Shown: positions 5,579 through 12,794 of the stretch, one piece after another
Numbering within the stretch: position 1 is the stretch's first letter
Layout of the letters: every line of letters starts with the position of its first letter
Assembly (NCBI GenBank): GCA_902478425.1
Contig: CABSKV010000040.1
Span: 1 to 12,794, forward strand
From: an uncultured Coriobacteriia bacterium
Lineage (GTDB): Bacteria; Actinomycetota; Coriobacteriia; Coriobacteriales; QAMH01
Direction of reading: 5' to 3'
Length of the DNA stretch: 12,794 nt
Position numbers and translations under genes: made by a program
Notes under the pieces: generated by a model
Databases searched by the model: none
The model's input: only the letters and a program-made list of their open reading frames with translations
Told to the model about the DNA's origin: nothing

Positions 5579-6595
5579 ATGGGCATGGATGAGGTCAAGG
5601 TCGTATGTGATGCGCTGGGTGGAGACGATGCTCCCGGCGTCGTCCTCGAGGGTGTGGCCCAGGCCGTTGCCCAAGATCCCTCGATTACCGTCATCCTTAC
5701 CGGCCCCGAGGATGTGATCGTCCCCTTCGCCGCAGAGCATGCTAACGTCATCGCGCATCCCACGACCGAGGTCATCGAGATGGGCGAGCATCCTGCAGAG
5801 GCCGTGCGCCGCAAGAAGGACTCCTCGATCGTTGTGGGCTGCCGTCTCGTCAAGGAGGGCGAGGCTGGTGGCTTCTTCTCCGCGGGTTCCACGGGTGCGT
5901 GCATGTCGGCTGCGACGCTCGTCATCGGGCGCATCAAGGGCGTCAAGCGTCCCGCCATCGCAACGGTGCTTCCGTCGCCCGTGGCCAAGGTCGTCTTCAC
6001 CGACATGGGCGCGAATGCCGATTGCAAGCCCGATTACCTTGTCCAGTTTGCCCGCATGGCGCGCGTATACGCACAGGTCACGCTTGGCATCGAGAATCCC
6101 AGCGTCGGCTTGCTCAACATCGGCGAAGAGGAGACGAAGGGCTCCGAGTTCGCCCAAGCCTGCCACAAGCTGATGAAGGAGCAGGTTCCCAACTTCAAGG
6201 GCAACGCCGAGGGTCGCAACCTCGCCCTGGGTGGCTTCGACGTCATCGTCACCGATGGCTTCACCGGCAACGTCGCCCTCAAGGTCTACGAGGGCGTCGG
6301 CATGGCATTGCTCGCCGGTCTCAAGGAGACGATCTACTCGACGACCAAGTCCAAGATAGGCGGCCTGCTCATCAAGGACGCGCTCTCCGCGTTCAAGGAC
6401 GAGCTCTCGGCCGACAAGTACGGCGGTGCGCAGCTGCTCGGCTGCAAGGGCGTCTGCCTCATCGGTCATGGCTCGAGCAACGCGCAGGCCATCTGCAGCG
6501 GCGTGCTCGCGACGGCCGACGCCGTTCGCCAGGACATGCCGGGCAGGCTTGCGGCCGCCCTGGCAGATGACACCTTGGCAGAAAAGGGGCTCTAG
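5579..6595 (+). CDS. plsX: Phosphate acyltransferase PlsX
   Basis: PlsX is a peripheral membrane enzyme that makes acyl-phosphate from acyl-ACP, the donor used by PlsY to begin phospholipid synthesis. The 338-residue length is normal. Family motifs are visible: CDALGGDDAPGVVLEG near the N-terminus, FFSAGSTGACMSA, GANADCKPDYLVQFA, LLNIGEEETKGSE and VTDGFTGNVALK. No signal peptide or transmembrane segment is seen, as expected. ATG 5579 is chosen over ATG 5585 because GAGG at 5568-5571 is then 7 bases upstream; both encode similar N-termini. The rnc start follows 1 base after the stop, so the two are almost certainly coupled. Unlike the common plsX-fabD-fabG-acpP-rnc order of Firmicutes, no fatty-acid genes or acyl carrier protein separate plsX from rnc. 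Confidence 0.97.
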   Translation: MGMDEVKVVCDALGGDDAPGVVLEGVAQAVAQDPSITVILTGPEDVIVPFAAEHANVIAHPTTEVIEMGEHPAEAVRRKKDSSIVVGCRLVKEGEAGGFFSAGSTGACMSAATLVIGRIKGVKRPAIATVLPSPVAKVVFTDMGANADCKPDYLVQFARMARVYAQVTLGIENPSVGLLNIGEEETKGSEFAQACHKLMKEQVPNFKGNAEGRNLALGGFDVIVTDGFTGNVALKVYEGVGMALLAGLKETIYSTTKSKIGGLLIKDALSAFKDELSADKYGGAQLLGCKGVCLIGHGSSNAQAICSGVLATADAVRQDMPGRLAAALADDTLAEKGL

Positions 6596-6596
6596 C

Positions 6597-7313
6597 ATGG
6601 CCAACGAGGAAGTGCTCGAGTCCCATCCCGATAAGATCGCCAAGGCCGAGGAGATTCTCGGCTACGAGTTCAAGGACAAGCCGCTGCTCGGCGCCGCGAT
6701 CACGCACCCTTCCGCGCTCGACAAGGAAAAGACGCTCTACGATTACGAGCGCCTCGAATTCCTGGGTGACTCGATCTTGGGCGCCATCACGGCGATGTTC
6801 CTGTTCAAGCAGTATCGCGACCTCGACGAGGGTGGCCTCACACGCATCAAGGTCTCGCTCGTCTCGGGCAAGAGCCTCTCGCGTGTCGCCTATGACGAGG
6901 GAATCGCCGATTGCATCATCTTCGGCGAGAGCGAAACGGGCACCGACAAGCGCGGCCTGCCCTCGGCACTCGAAAACGTCTACGAATCGCTCGTCGCCGC
7001 GCTCTATCTGGATGGCGGTATGGACGCCGCGTACGAGTGGGTGTCGCGCTCGTTGCTCACGCATGCCGACCGTAGCTTGGCTTCGGTGCCGGAAAGCCCC
7101 AAGTCATCGCTGCAGGAGCTGCTGCAGAACGAGGGCAGGCAGCCGACGTACGAGATCGTCGGCTACGATGGTCCTCCGCATGACCGCACCTTCTTCGCGC
7201 ACGTGTTCGTCGACGACGAACTCATCGGCGAGGGAAGCGGCAAATCCAAGAAGCAGGCCGAAGCAGCCGCTGCTCAGGCGGCGCTCGATAAGATCGGGAA
7301 GAAGAAGGCCTGA
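6597..7313 (+). CDS. rnc: Ribonuclease III
   Basis: The 238-residue product has the normal RNase III layout: an endonuclease domain (about 12-155) followed by a double-stranded-RNA-binding domain (about 165-234, beginning SPKSSLQELLQNEG). It cleaves double-stranded RNA in rRNA precursor processing and mRNA turnover as a homodimer. The signature ERLEFLGDSIL is present with Glu51 and Asp58. The second catalytic helix reads ALENVYESLVAALYLDGG. Glu130 aligns with the essential E. coli Glu117, but the residue aligned with Asp114 is Asn127. The start ATG is supported by AAGGGG at 6584-6589, 7 bases upstream, and overlaps nothing. The smc start follows the stop by 1 base. Apart from Asn127 the enzyme looks intact, so I call it functional with moderate certainty. 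Confidence 0.95.
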   Translation: MANEEVLESHPDKIAKAEEILGYEFKDKPLLGAAITHPSALDKEKTLYDYERLEFLGDSILGAITAMFLFKQYRDLDEGGLTRIKVSLVSGKSLSRVAYDEGIADCIIFGESETGTDKRGLPSALENVYESLVAALYLDGGMDAAYEWVSRSLLTHADRSLASVPESPKSSLQELLQNEGRQPTYEIVGYDGPPHDRTFFAHVFVDDELIGEGSGKSKKQAEAAAAQAALDKIGKKKA

Positions 7314-7314
7314 C

Positions 7315-10300
7315 GTGTATCTCAAGTCACTCGTTCTCAAGGGATTCAAATCGTTTGCCGACCGGGCGGTGCTCTCGCTCGAGCCGGGCATGACGGTTGT
7401 CGTCGGCCCCAACGGATCGGGTAAGTCGAACATCTCGGACGCGGTCTTGTGGGTGCTTGGCGAGCAAAGCGCCAAGCAGTTGCGTGGCCAGGCGATGGAA
7501 GACGTCATCTTCGCCGGTTCGTCAGCGCGTCAGGCTGTCGGCTTGGCCGAAGTCGACCTCGTGCTCGACAACTCGGATGGCACCTTGCCGCTCGACTTCA
7601 ACGAGGTCGTCGTCACGCGCCGCATGTACCGCAGCGGCGAGAGCGAGTACCTCATCAATGGCTCGCCTTCGCGTCTCATGGACGTGCTCGACATCCTCAA
7701 CGATTCGGGCCTCGGTCGCGACACGCATTCGATCATCTCGCAGGGCTCGCTGCAAAACGTGTTGCGCGCCCGTCCCGAAGACCGCCGCCTGCTCATTGAG
7801 GAAGCCGCGGGCATCCTCAAGCACAAGAAGCGCAAGGAACGCTCCGCCCGCAAACTCAAGAACATGGATGCCGAGTTGCAGCGTGTCTACGACATCGCGG
7901 GCGAGATCGACCGGCAGCTCAAGCCCCTCGAGCGCCAGGCAAATCGCGCACGCCAGCACGAGCAGCTTTCCGAGGAACTCAAGGCCGTCGAGCTGTCGCT
8001 TGCCGTCGATGACCTGCGCAGGCTCCAGGATTCGTGGCGCGAGACCGAGCGGCTCGAGAAGGAAGCCGATTCGCTCGTCGAGCTCGCGCGCTTCCGCGTC
8101 GACGAGAAGAACCGCGAGCTCGAGAAATACCAGCACCTCCTCGAGGAGAAGGGCCTGTTCGCCGGCGACATAGCCGAGCAGCGCCGTCGTTGCCAGACGG
8201 TGTTCGAGCGCCTCGACTCCGGCATGCTCCTGCTCGAGGAAAAGGGTCGCAACATGGTGACGCGCCTGTCCGAGCTGCGCCAGGCGGTCCATCGCTCGGA
8301 GTCGAGTCGTACCGAGACCATCGCAAAGCTCGAAAGCTACGAGTCCGATCATCGCGACACGGCCGCGCAACTCGACGAGCTCAATGCCCAGCTTGAAAGC
8401 CAGCAATCTGCTGCCGACGAGGTACGCGAGCTGCATGATCAGGCAGAGCGCGAGCTGCGAGAGGCAAACGCGCAAGTTCGCGCCTGCGAGAAGGAATTTG
8501 ACGAATGCGAGCTCGCAGAACTGCGCGCGAGCGAGAGCCTGTCGACTGCCGATGTCGAGGACGGCATTCTGCTCAATCGCATCTCGCAAATCGAGGAGGC
8601 TCGCGTCTCCACGCAGACCACACTCGCCGCGCGACGCAGCCGCCTCGAAGACCTCGAAACGCAGCTCGCACAGCTCCAAGCCGATTCGCTTGCGGCCAAG
8701 TCCGATATCGACAGCCGCGTCCGCATCCACGACGACTGCCGCGCGCGTCTGGAGGAAAAGCGCGAGCAGCTCAGCTCGCTGCGTGCCGAAATAAAGGGTC
8801 TCGAGCATGTCGACAAGGCACTCGACGAATCGCGACCGCTGCTTGCCTGGGCGCTCGGCCGCCAAGGCGATGAGGGCGTGCTCTCGCCCGTGAGCGAGCT
8901 TTTCACTGCCCCGCCGGCGTTCGAGAGCCTTGTCGAGCACCTGCTCGGCGCCGACATGTTCGGCCTCATGATGAAAGACGCGCATGCGTCGGCCGAGCTT
9001 GTCGCCCAGCTCTTGCAAGCCGATGTGAGCGGCGGCGAGCTCTCGCTCGTCAGCGCTGCGGGAACGCCCATCGAGCGTACGCGTGCAAGCGTTGGCACGC
9101 GTCTGCTCGACGAGCTCGAATACGCGCCCGAGCACGAGCGCGTTGCCGAGCTCCTTCTCGGTGATGTCTACGTGCTCGATTCGGCCACCGAGGCCATCGA
9201 GGCCGCCGCAGCCGATACGACCGGTTCGCGCTTCGTCACGCGCGATGGCGTGGTGGCCTGGCCCAACGGCAAGGTCACCATCGGCACACAAGTCACCGAT
9301 ACCGAGGGCGTCTTGAGCCGCAAGCGCCGCCTGCGCGAGTTACAGGGGCAGGAGCCCGGGGCCATCAAGGCCATCACGCAAGGCGAGCACGATGTCGACA
9401 AGGCGCTCAACAACTTGCAGATTGCCCAGGCAGACGACTTCGAGCTTTCGCAATCCATTGCGCAAGTTTCCGGCGAGGCCGATAGCTTGCGCGAGGAGGT
9501 CGGACGTCTCGAGAAGACGATTACCGAGCAACTGCAGGAGAAGAGCCAGATCGACCAGCGTCGCGCGAAGCTTGCCGAGGATACTGCCGCGAGCCGCGCG
9601 AAGGTCAAGGAGCTCACCGAACGCAAGAACGAGCTCGCAACCCGCAAGACCGAGCTAGACGAAAAGGCCGCGGCTGCCCGCGAGAAGAGCTCCGCGCTGA
9701 CGAGTCGCGCGGAGAGCTTCACGCGCGAGATTTCGACCATCCAGGTCGACCTTGCCACGGTGCGCGAGCGCGAGCGCCACCTGAGCAAGCAAATCGAATC
9801 GCTCAAGAGGGAGATTACCCAGCTCGAGGAATCGCTTCAGGTCTCGCGCGAGACGGAGAGCAATCTCGAGATCCTGCGTTTGCGTGTCGAGCCCCTCTAC
9901 GACGTGTTCAACAGCTTGCGCGAGGGCGTGCAGGAGAAGGCGGAAGTCCTGCGCGACCGTGCCCAGATCGAGCAAGCAGGCCAAGGTGACCTGCGCGAAA
10001 CCATCGATGCCGCCCGAGAGGCCGTTGCCACCGAGCAGGTCAAGCTCGACGAGGAAAACGAGAAGCTCACGCAGGTGCGCATCGAGAAAAGCAAGCTCGA
10101 GGTCAAAGTCGAGGCCGCCATCGCCGTCATCACCGAGACACATGGCGTGCTGCTCGACATCGCCCTCACGCTCGATCCGCCTGCAAATCGCGAGGTGGAG
10201 GAGAAGCGCGCCGAGAAGCTGCGCCGCAAGCTTGGCAACCTCGGCTCGGTCAATCCCGTTGCCGTCGAGGAATACCTCAAGCTCAGAGAGCGTCGCGATT

Positions 10301-10902
10301 TCATCGCCGTGCAGCTCGAGGATCTGGAAGCTGCCGCTAAGGCGCTGCAGCGCATCGTCGTGGCCATCGACCGCAAGATGCGTAACCGTTTCATCGATAC
10401 CTTCGAGCAGGTCAACGCCAACTTCGAGGAAGTCTTCGCCCAGCTCTTCCCCGGTGGAAACGGCCATCTCGAGTTGACGGACCCGGATAATCCCGAGGAA
10501 ACGGGCGTGGAGGTCTATGCCCAGCCGCGCGGCAAGAAGGTGCGCAAGCAGACGCTGCTTTCGGGCGGCGAGCAATCGCTCGTGGCACTCGCGTTGCTCT
10601 TCGCGGTGTATCGCGTGCGCAAGACGCCGTTCTACATACTCGACGAGGTCGAGGCGGCCCTCGACGACACCAACCTGCGCCGCCTGCTCTCGTATCTCGA
10701 CAGCATCCGCTCGTCCACGCAGTTCATCATCATCAGCCACCAAAGGCGTACGATGGAGATGGCAGACTTGCTCTATGGCGTCTCGATGCGAAGCGATGGC
10801 GTGTCCAAGCTCGTGTCGCAGAAGCTCGACCAGCAAATTCGCCTGTCGACCGAGGACTCGGGCCAGACACGTGACGTCGAGGAGTTCAGCGGAGCGCAGT
10901 AG
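7315..10902 (+). CDS. smc: Chromosome segregation/condensation protein SMC
   Basis: This 1195-residue ATPase is the core of the bacterial condensin, which with ScpA and ScpB loops and organises the nucleoid. The N-terminal head begins YLKSLVLKGFKSFADR and has the Walker A motif GPNGSGKSN (31-39). Long coiled-coil arms rich in Glu, Lys, Arg and Gln run from about 165 to 510 and 665 to 1000. Between them is the hinge, about 515-660, ending in RFVTRDGVVAWPNGKV. The C-terminal head carries the ABC signature LLSGGEQSL (SGGE at 1083-1086) and Walker B YILDEVEAALDD (Asp1110, catalytic Glu1111). The start is GTG 7315 with GAAGG at 7304-7308, 6 bases upstream. The frame is open back to 6766, but that extension runs inside rnc and is not SMC sequence. 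Length and domain order are normal. Confidence 0.97.
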   Translation: MYLKSLVLKGFKSFADRAVLSLEPGMTVVVGPNGSGKSNISDAVLWVLGEQSAKQLRGQAMEDVIFAGSSARQAVGLAEVDLVLDNSDGTLPLDFNEVVVTRRMYRSGESEYLINGSPSRLMDVLDILNDSGLGRDTHSIISQGSLQNVLRARPEDRRLLIEEAAGILKHKKRKERSARKLKNMDAELQRVYDIAGEIDRQLKPLERQANRARQHEQLSEELKAVELSLAVDDLRRLQDSWRETERLEKEADSLVELARFRVDEKNRELEKYQHLLEEKGLFAGDIAEQRRRCQTVFERLDSGMLLLEEKGRNMVTRLSELRQAVHRSESSRTETIAKLESYESDHRDTAAQLDELNAQLESQQSAADEVRELHDQAERELREANAQVRACEKEFDECELAELRASESLSTADVEDGILLNRISQIEEARVSTQTTLAARRSRLEDLETQLAQLQADSLAAKSDIDSRVRIHDDCRARLEEKREQLSSLRAEIKGLEHVDKALDESRPLLAWALGRQGDEGVLSPVSELFTAPPAFESLVEHLLGADMFGLMMKDAHASAELVAQLLQADVSGGELSLVSAAGTPIERTRASVGTRLLDELEYAPEHERVAELLLGDVYVLDSATEAIEAAAADTTGSRFVTRDGVVAWPNGKVTIGTQVTDTEGVLSRKRRLRELQGQEPGAIKAITQGEHDVDKALNNLQIAQADDFELSQSIAQVSGEADSLREEVGRLEKTITEQLQEKSQIDQRRAKLAEDTAASRAKVKELTERKNELATRKTELDEKAAAAREKSSALTSRAESFTREISTIQVDLATVRERERHLSKQIESLKREITQLEESLQVSRETESNLEILRLRVEPLYDVFNSLREGVQEKAEVLRDRAQIEQAGQGDLRETIDAAREAVATEQVKLDEENEKLTQVRIEKSKLEVKVEAAIAVITETHGVLLDIALTLDPPANREVEEKRAEKLRRKLGNLGSVNPVAVEEYLKLRERRDFIAVQLEDLEAAAKALQRIVVAIDRKMRNRFIDTFEQVNANFEEVFAQLFPGGNGHLELTDPDNPEETGVEVYAQPRGKKVRKQTLLSGGEQSLVALALLFAVYRVRKTPFYILDEVEAALDDTNLRRLLSYLDSIRSSTQFIIISHQRRTMEMADLLYGVSMRSDGVSKLVSQKLDQQIRLSTEDSGQTRDVEEFSGAQ

Positions 10903-10926
10903 CGCCCGCTTGCAAGGGAGATTCAC

Positions 10927-12213
10927 ATGGCGTTCAAGGACAAGATCAATCGAAGCAGGACGAAGTTCAACGAGCGTATGAACGTGCTGTTTCGCCGTGG
11001 TCCCAAGCTCGACGATGACTTCTGGGACGATCTGGAGGAAACGCTCATCTTGAGTGACCTGGGTGCCAGGGCGACGATGGAGGTCATCGAGCGCCTGCGC
11101 GACCAGGCCACACGCCAGGCGCTGCCCGACGCGTACGCCGTGCTCGACATGCTCGCCGACGAGATCAGCGGGCTCTTCGCGGAACCCGACCCGGACCCGT
11201 TTCGCATGAGTCCGGTCTGCGTGCTCTTCGTGGGCATCAACGGCGCAGGCAAGACCACGACGGTCGGCAAGCTCGCGAACCAGGCGTCGATTGGCGGGCG
11301 CAAGGTGCTCATCGGCTCGGCGGACACCTTCCGTGCCGCCGCCATCGAGCAGCTCGACATCTGGGGCGAGCGCAGCGGTGTCGAAGTCGTGAAGCGCGAG
11401 CGCGGCGCCGATCCGGCAAGCGTCTGCTACGACGTCGTCGAGCGCGCTGAGCAACTTGGAAGCGACCTCGTGCTCATCGACACCTCGGGGCGCTTGCACA
11501 CATCCGACGAGCTCATGCGCGAGCTGCAAAAGGTCGTGAACGTCACGCGCAAGCGTGCGGACATCGACGTCAAGACCGTCCTCGTCATCGATGCCACGAC
11601 GGGTCAGAATGGCTTGCAGCAGGCGCGCGAGTTCGACAAGGCGCTCGACTTGGATGGCGTCATCATGACCAAGCTCGATGGCACGGCCAAGGGCGGCATC
11701 GCCGTGGCGGTAAGCCACGAGCTCGGGCTGCCCATCCTGCGCGTGGGTGTGGGCGAGGGCATCGAGGACTTGCAGCCCTTCGAGCCGCGTGAGTATGCCG
11801 AGGCGCTCTTCGGCGAGATGCGCGACGAGGCCGATGGCGGGCATGAGGCCATTGATTATGCAGAGGATATCTGGCCCGAGCCCGCACCCGAACCCGAGAC
11901 CGAGCTCGAGCCTGAACCGGAGCCCGAACCCGAACCCGAATCTGAACCGGAACCTGAACCTGAACCTGAACCTGAACCTGAACCTGAACCCGAGCCCGAA
12001 TCCGAAGACGAAGAGTACGAGGACGGCGTCGAGATATGGCTCGAGGTCGATGACGGTTCCGAATATGACGAGGATGAGTACGAGGACGATAACGAAGCGG
12101 ACGACGAGGACGAGCAGGCCGCGATGTCCGCTGACGAGTGGTTTGCCGAGACCGAGTCGAAGTCCGAGCAGCAGGAGTCGTTCCGCGACAAGATGCGCCG
12201 CTGGTTTTCATAA
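10927..12213 (+). CDS. ftsY: Signal recognition particle receptor FtsY with C-terminal acidic Pro-Glu tail
   Basis: FtsY is the membrane receptor for the SRP-ribosome complex and an SRP-type GTPase. In this 428-residue protein the NG domain comes first. The N domain covers about 1-92. GTPase motifs are GINGAGKTT (103-111), DTFRAAA (133-139), DTSGR (185-189) and TKLDG (248-252), and the domain ends near residue 300. It is followed by a Pro-Glu-rich stretch (317-358), then an Asp/Glu/Tyr-rich acidic segment (about 358-400), and a final basic amphipathic end, SFRDKMRRWFS (418-428). In E. coli the acidic A domain precedes the NG domain, so the arrangement here is inverted. The start ATG has AAGGGAG at 10914-10920, 6 bases upstream, 24 bases after the smc stop. 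The ffh ribosome binding site overlaps the stop codon, so ftsY and ffh are coupled and their products form the targeting complex. Confidence 0.95.
   Translation: MAFKDKINRSRTKFNERMNVLFRRGPKLDDDFWDDLEETLILSDLGARATMEVIERLRDQATRQALPDAYAVLDMLADEISGLFAEPDPDPFRMSPVCVLFVGINGAGKTTTVGKLANQASIGGRKVLIGSADTFRAAAIEQLDIWGERSGVEVVKRERGADPASVCYDVVERAEQLGSDLVLIDTSGRLHTSDELMRELQKVVNVTRKRADIDVKTVLVIDATTGQNGLQQAREFDKALDLDGVIMTKLDGTAKGGIAVAVSHELGLPILRVGVGEGIEDLQPFEPREYAEALFGEMRDEADGGHEAIDYAEDIWPEPAPEPETELEPEPEPEPEPESEPEPEPEPEPEPEPEPEPESEDEEYEDGVEIWLEVDDGSEYDEDEYEDDNEADDEDEQAAMSADEWFAETESKSEQQESFRDKMRRWFS
11953..11988 (+). repeat. Hexanucleotide tandem repeat CCTGAA x6 within ftsY
   Basis: Six perfect copies of CCTGAA encode six Pro-Glu dipeptides in the FtsY tail. 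They are flanked on both sides by degenerate copies (CCGGAA, CCCGAA, CCCGAG) covering about 11875-12006. The repeat unit is two codons, so slippage would change the length of the tail without breaking the reading frame. Confidence 0.9.
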
Positions 12214-12222
12214 GGAGCAATG

Positions 12223-12794
12223 ATGTTCGAGAGTCTATCCGACAAGCTGCAAAAGGCGTTCTCGGGATTCAAGTCCAAGGGACATCTGACCGAGGACGAT
12301 ATCAACGACGGCATCCGCGAGATACGCATGGCGCTGCTCGAGGCAGACGTCAACCACAAGGTCGTCAAGAACTTCACGCGCCGCGTCAAGGAGCGCTGCC
12401 TGACCGCCGAGGTCATGGATTCGCTCACACCGGGCCAAAACGTCATCAAGATCGTGCTCGACGAGCTCACCGAGCTGCTGGGTGGCACGACCGCCGAGCT
12501 CACCTTCGGCAGCCGCATTCCCGGCGTCGTCATGCTCGTGGGCCTGCAGGGCTCGGGTAAGACGACCGCCGCGGCCAAGCTCGCCTACCGCTTGAAGAAG
12601 CAGGGTCACAACCCGCTGCTCGTGGCTTGCGACGTGTACCGCCCCGCTGCAGCCGACCAGTTGCAGACGCTCGGCGACGAGATGGACGTGCGCGTCTACC
12701 GTGGTGACGGCAAGGATCCCGTCAAGATCGCCTCCGAGGGCGTGCGCGATGCCATCGACAACCTGCGCGATGTCGTGATCATTGATACGGCGGG
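12223..12794 (+). CDS. ffh: Signal recognition particle protein Ffh, N-terminal part (3' truncated by window)
   Basis: The first 190 codons of Ffh (SRP54) are present. Ffh binds 4.5S/SRP RNA and signal sequences of nascent membrane proteins and docks on FtsY. The N domain opens FESLSDKLQKAFSGFKSKG, typical of the family. GTPase motifs are GLQGSGKTT (107-115) and DVYRPAAADQ (137-146). The window ends inside the next motif, DTAG, after Asp188-Thr-Ala. The remaining G domain and the methionine-rich M domain are outside. Two adjacent ATGs exist (12220 and 12223); the second is chosen because AAGGAG at 12212-12217 is then 5 bases upstream rather than 2. That ribosome binding site overlaps the ftsY stop, 9 bases before this start. 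No ylxM-like gene lies between ftsY and ffh, unlike in many Firmicutes. Confidence 0.96.
   Translation, partial: MFESLSDKLQKAFSGFKSKGHLTEDDINDGIREIRMALLEADVNHKVVKNFTRRVKERCLTAEVMDSLTPGQNVIKIVLDELTELLGGTTAELTFGSRIPGVVMLVGLQGSGKTTAAAKLAYRLKKQGHNPLLVACDVYRPAAADQLQTLGDEMDVRVYRGDGKDPVKIASEGVRDAIDNLRDVVIIDTA

Noticed and set aside
6766..7314. A longer smc gene starting inside rnc
   Set aside because: The extension encodes Ser/Arg-rich out-of-frame rnc sequence; the SMC family start and a ribosome binding site are at GTG 7315.
7522..9291. A 589-codon open frame on the minus strand opposite smc
   Set aside because: It is antisense to the SMC coiled coil and hinge; its Leu/Ala/Glu-rich composition mirrors the coiled-coil codons and no family is recognisable.
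9655..11844. A 729-codon open frame on the minus strand opposite smc and ftsY
   Set aside because: It is antisense to two well-identified genes, has no recognisable domain, and such long shadows are expected from GC-rich codon bias.
11875..12006. The CCTGAA array as a CRISPR or non-coding repeat
   Set aside because: It is an uninterrupted coding hexamer repeat without spacers, in frame with FtsY on both sides.
11989..12213. The FtsY acidic tail as a frameshift artefact of the repeat
   Set aside because: The frame beyond the repeat keeps a coherent acidic composition, ends in a basic amphipathic segment, and stops at the normal position with the ffh ribosome binding site; a hexamer change would not shift the frame.

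Overview
The window is a gene-dense, GC-rich stretch of bacterial chromosome. Every supportable gene lies on the + strand, and I see no mobile element, CRISPR array, tRNA or rRNA. The gene content, a small DivIVA-like coiled-coil gene next to a YceD (DUF177) gene, and strong GC bias at third codon positions suggest a high-GC actinobacterium. The organisation best resembles the class Coriobacteriia. That placement is an inference from gene order and protein character, not from a search.

Region 1 (1-2828) holds the 3' end of ftsH (membrane AAA+ zinc protease) followed closely by folE and a single folP-folK fusion gene. These supply GTP cyclohydrolase I, dihydropteroate synthase and hydroxymethyl-dihydropterin pyrophosphokinase for folate synthesis. 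folB (dihydroneopterin aldolase) is absent here. Region 2 (2829-5165) begins after a 133-base AT-richer gap. It holds a small coiled-coil protein resembling the mycobacterial septation factor SepIVA, a YceD zinc-ribbon protein, and a 5-methyluridine rRNA methyltransferase of the RlmD/RumA family that lacks the TRAM domain.

Region 3 (5166-5578) carries a convincing extended -10 promoter, rpmF (zinc-type L32), and a strong hairpin followed by a T-rich tract that looks like a terminator or attenuator. Region 4 (5579-12794) is plsX-rnc-smc-ftsY-ffh, spaced 1-19 bases apart with good ribosome binding sites; ffh runs off the window. It links phospholipid synthesis, RNA processing, chromosome condensation and signal-recognition-particle targeting.

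Most of this is core housekeeping, and I do not see a new defence, toxin or mobile system. The oddities are within the housekeeping proteins. FtsY has its acidic domain moved to the C-terminus as a Pro-Glu rod ending in an amphipathic basic motif that echoes its own N-terminus. Folate enzymes are fused in the order DHPS-HPPK, opposite to the better-known fusions. RNase III has Asn where the family has a catalytic Asp, and DHPS has Phe in place of a near-invariant Pro. The YceD and methyltransferase genes are separated only by one in-frame UGA and three codons.
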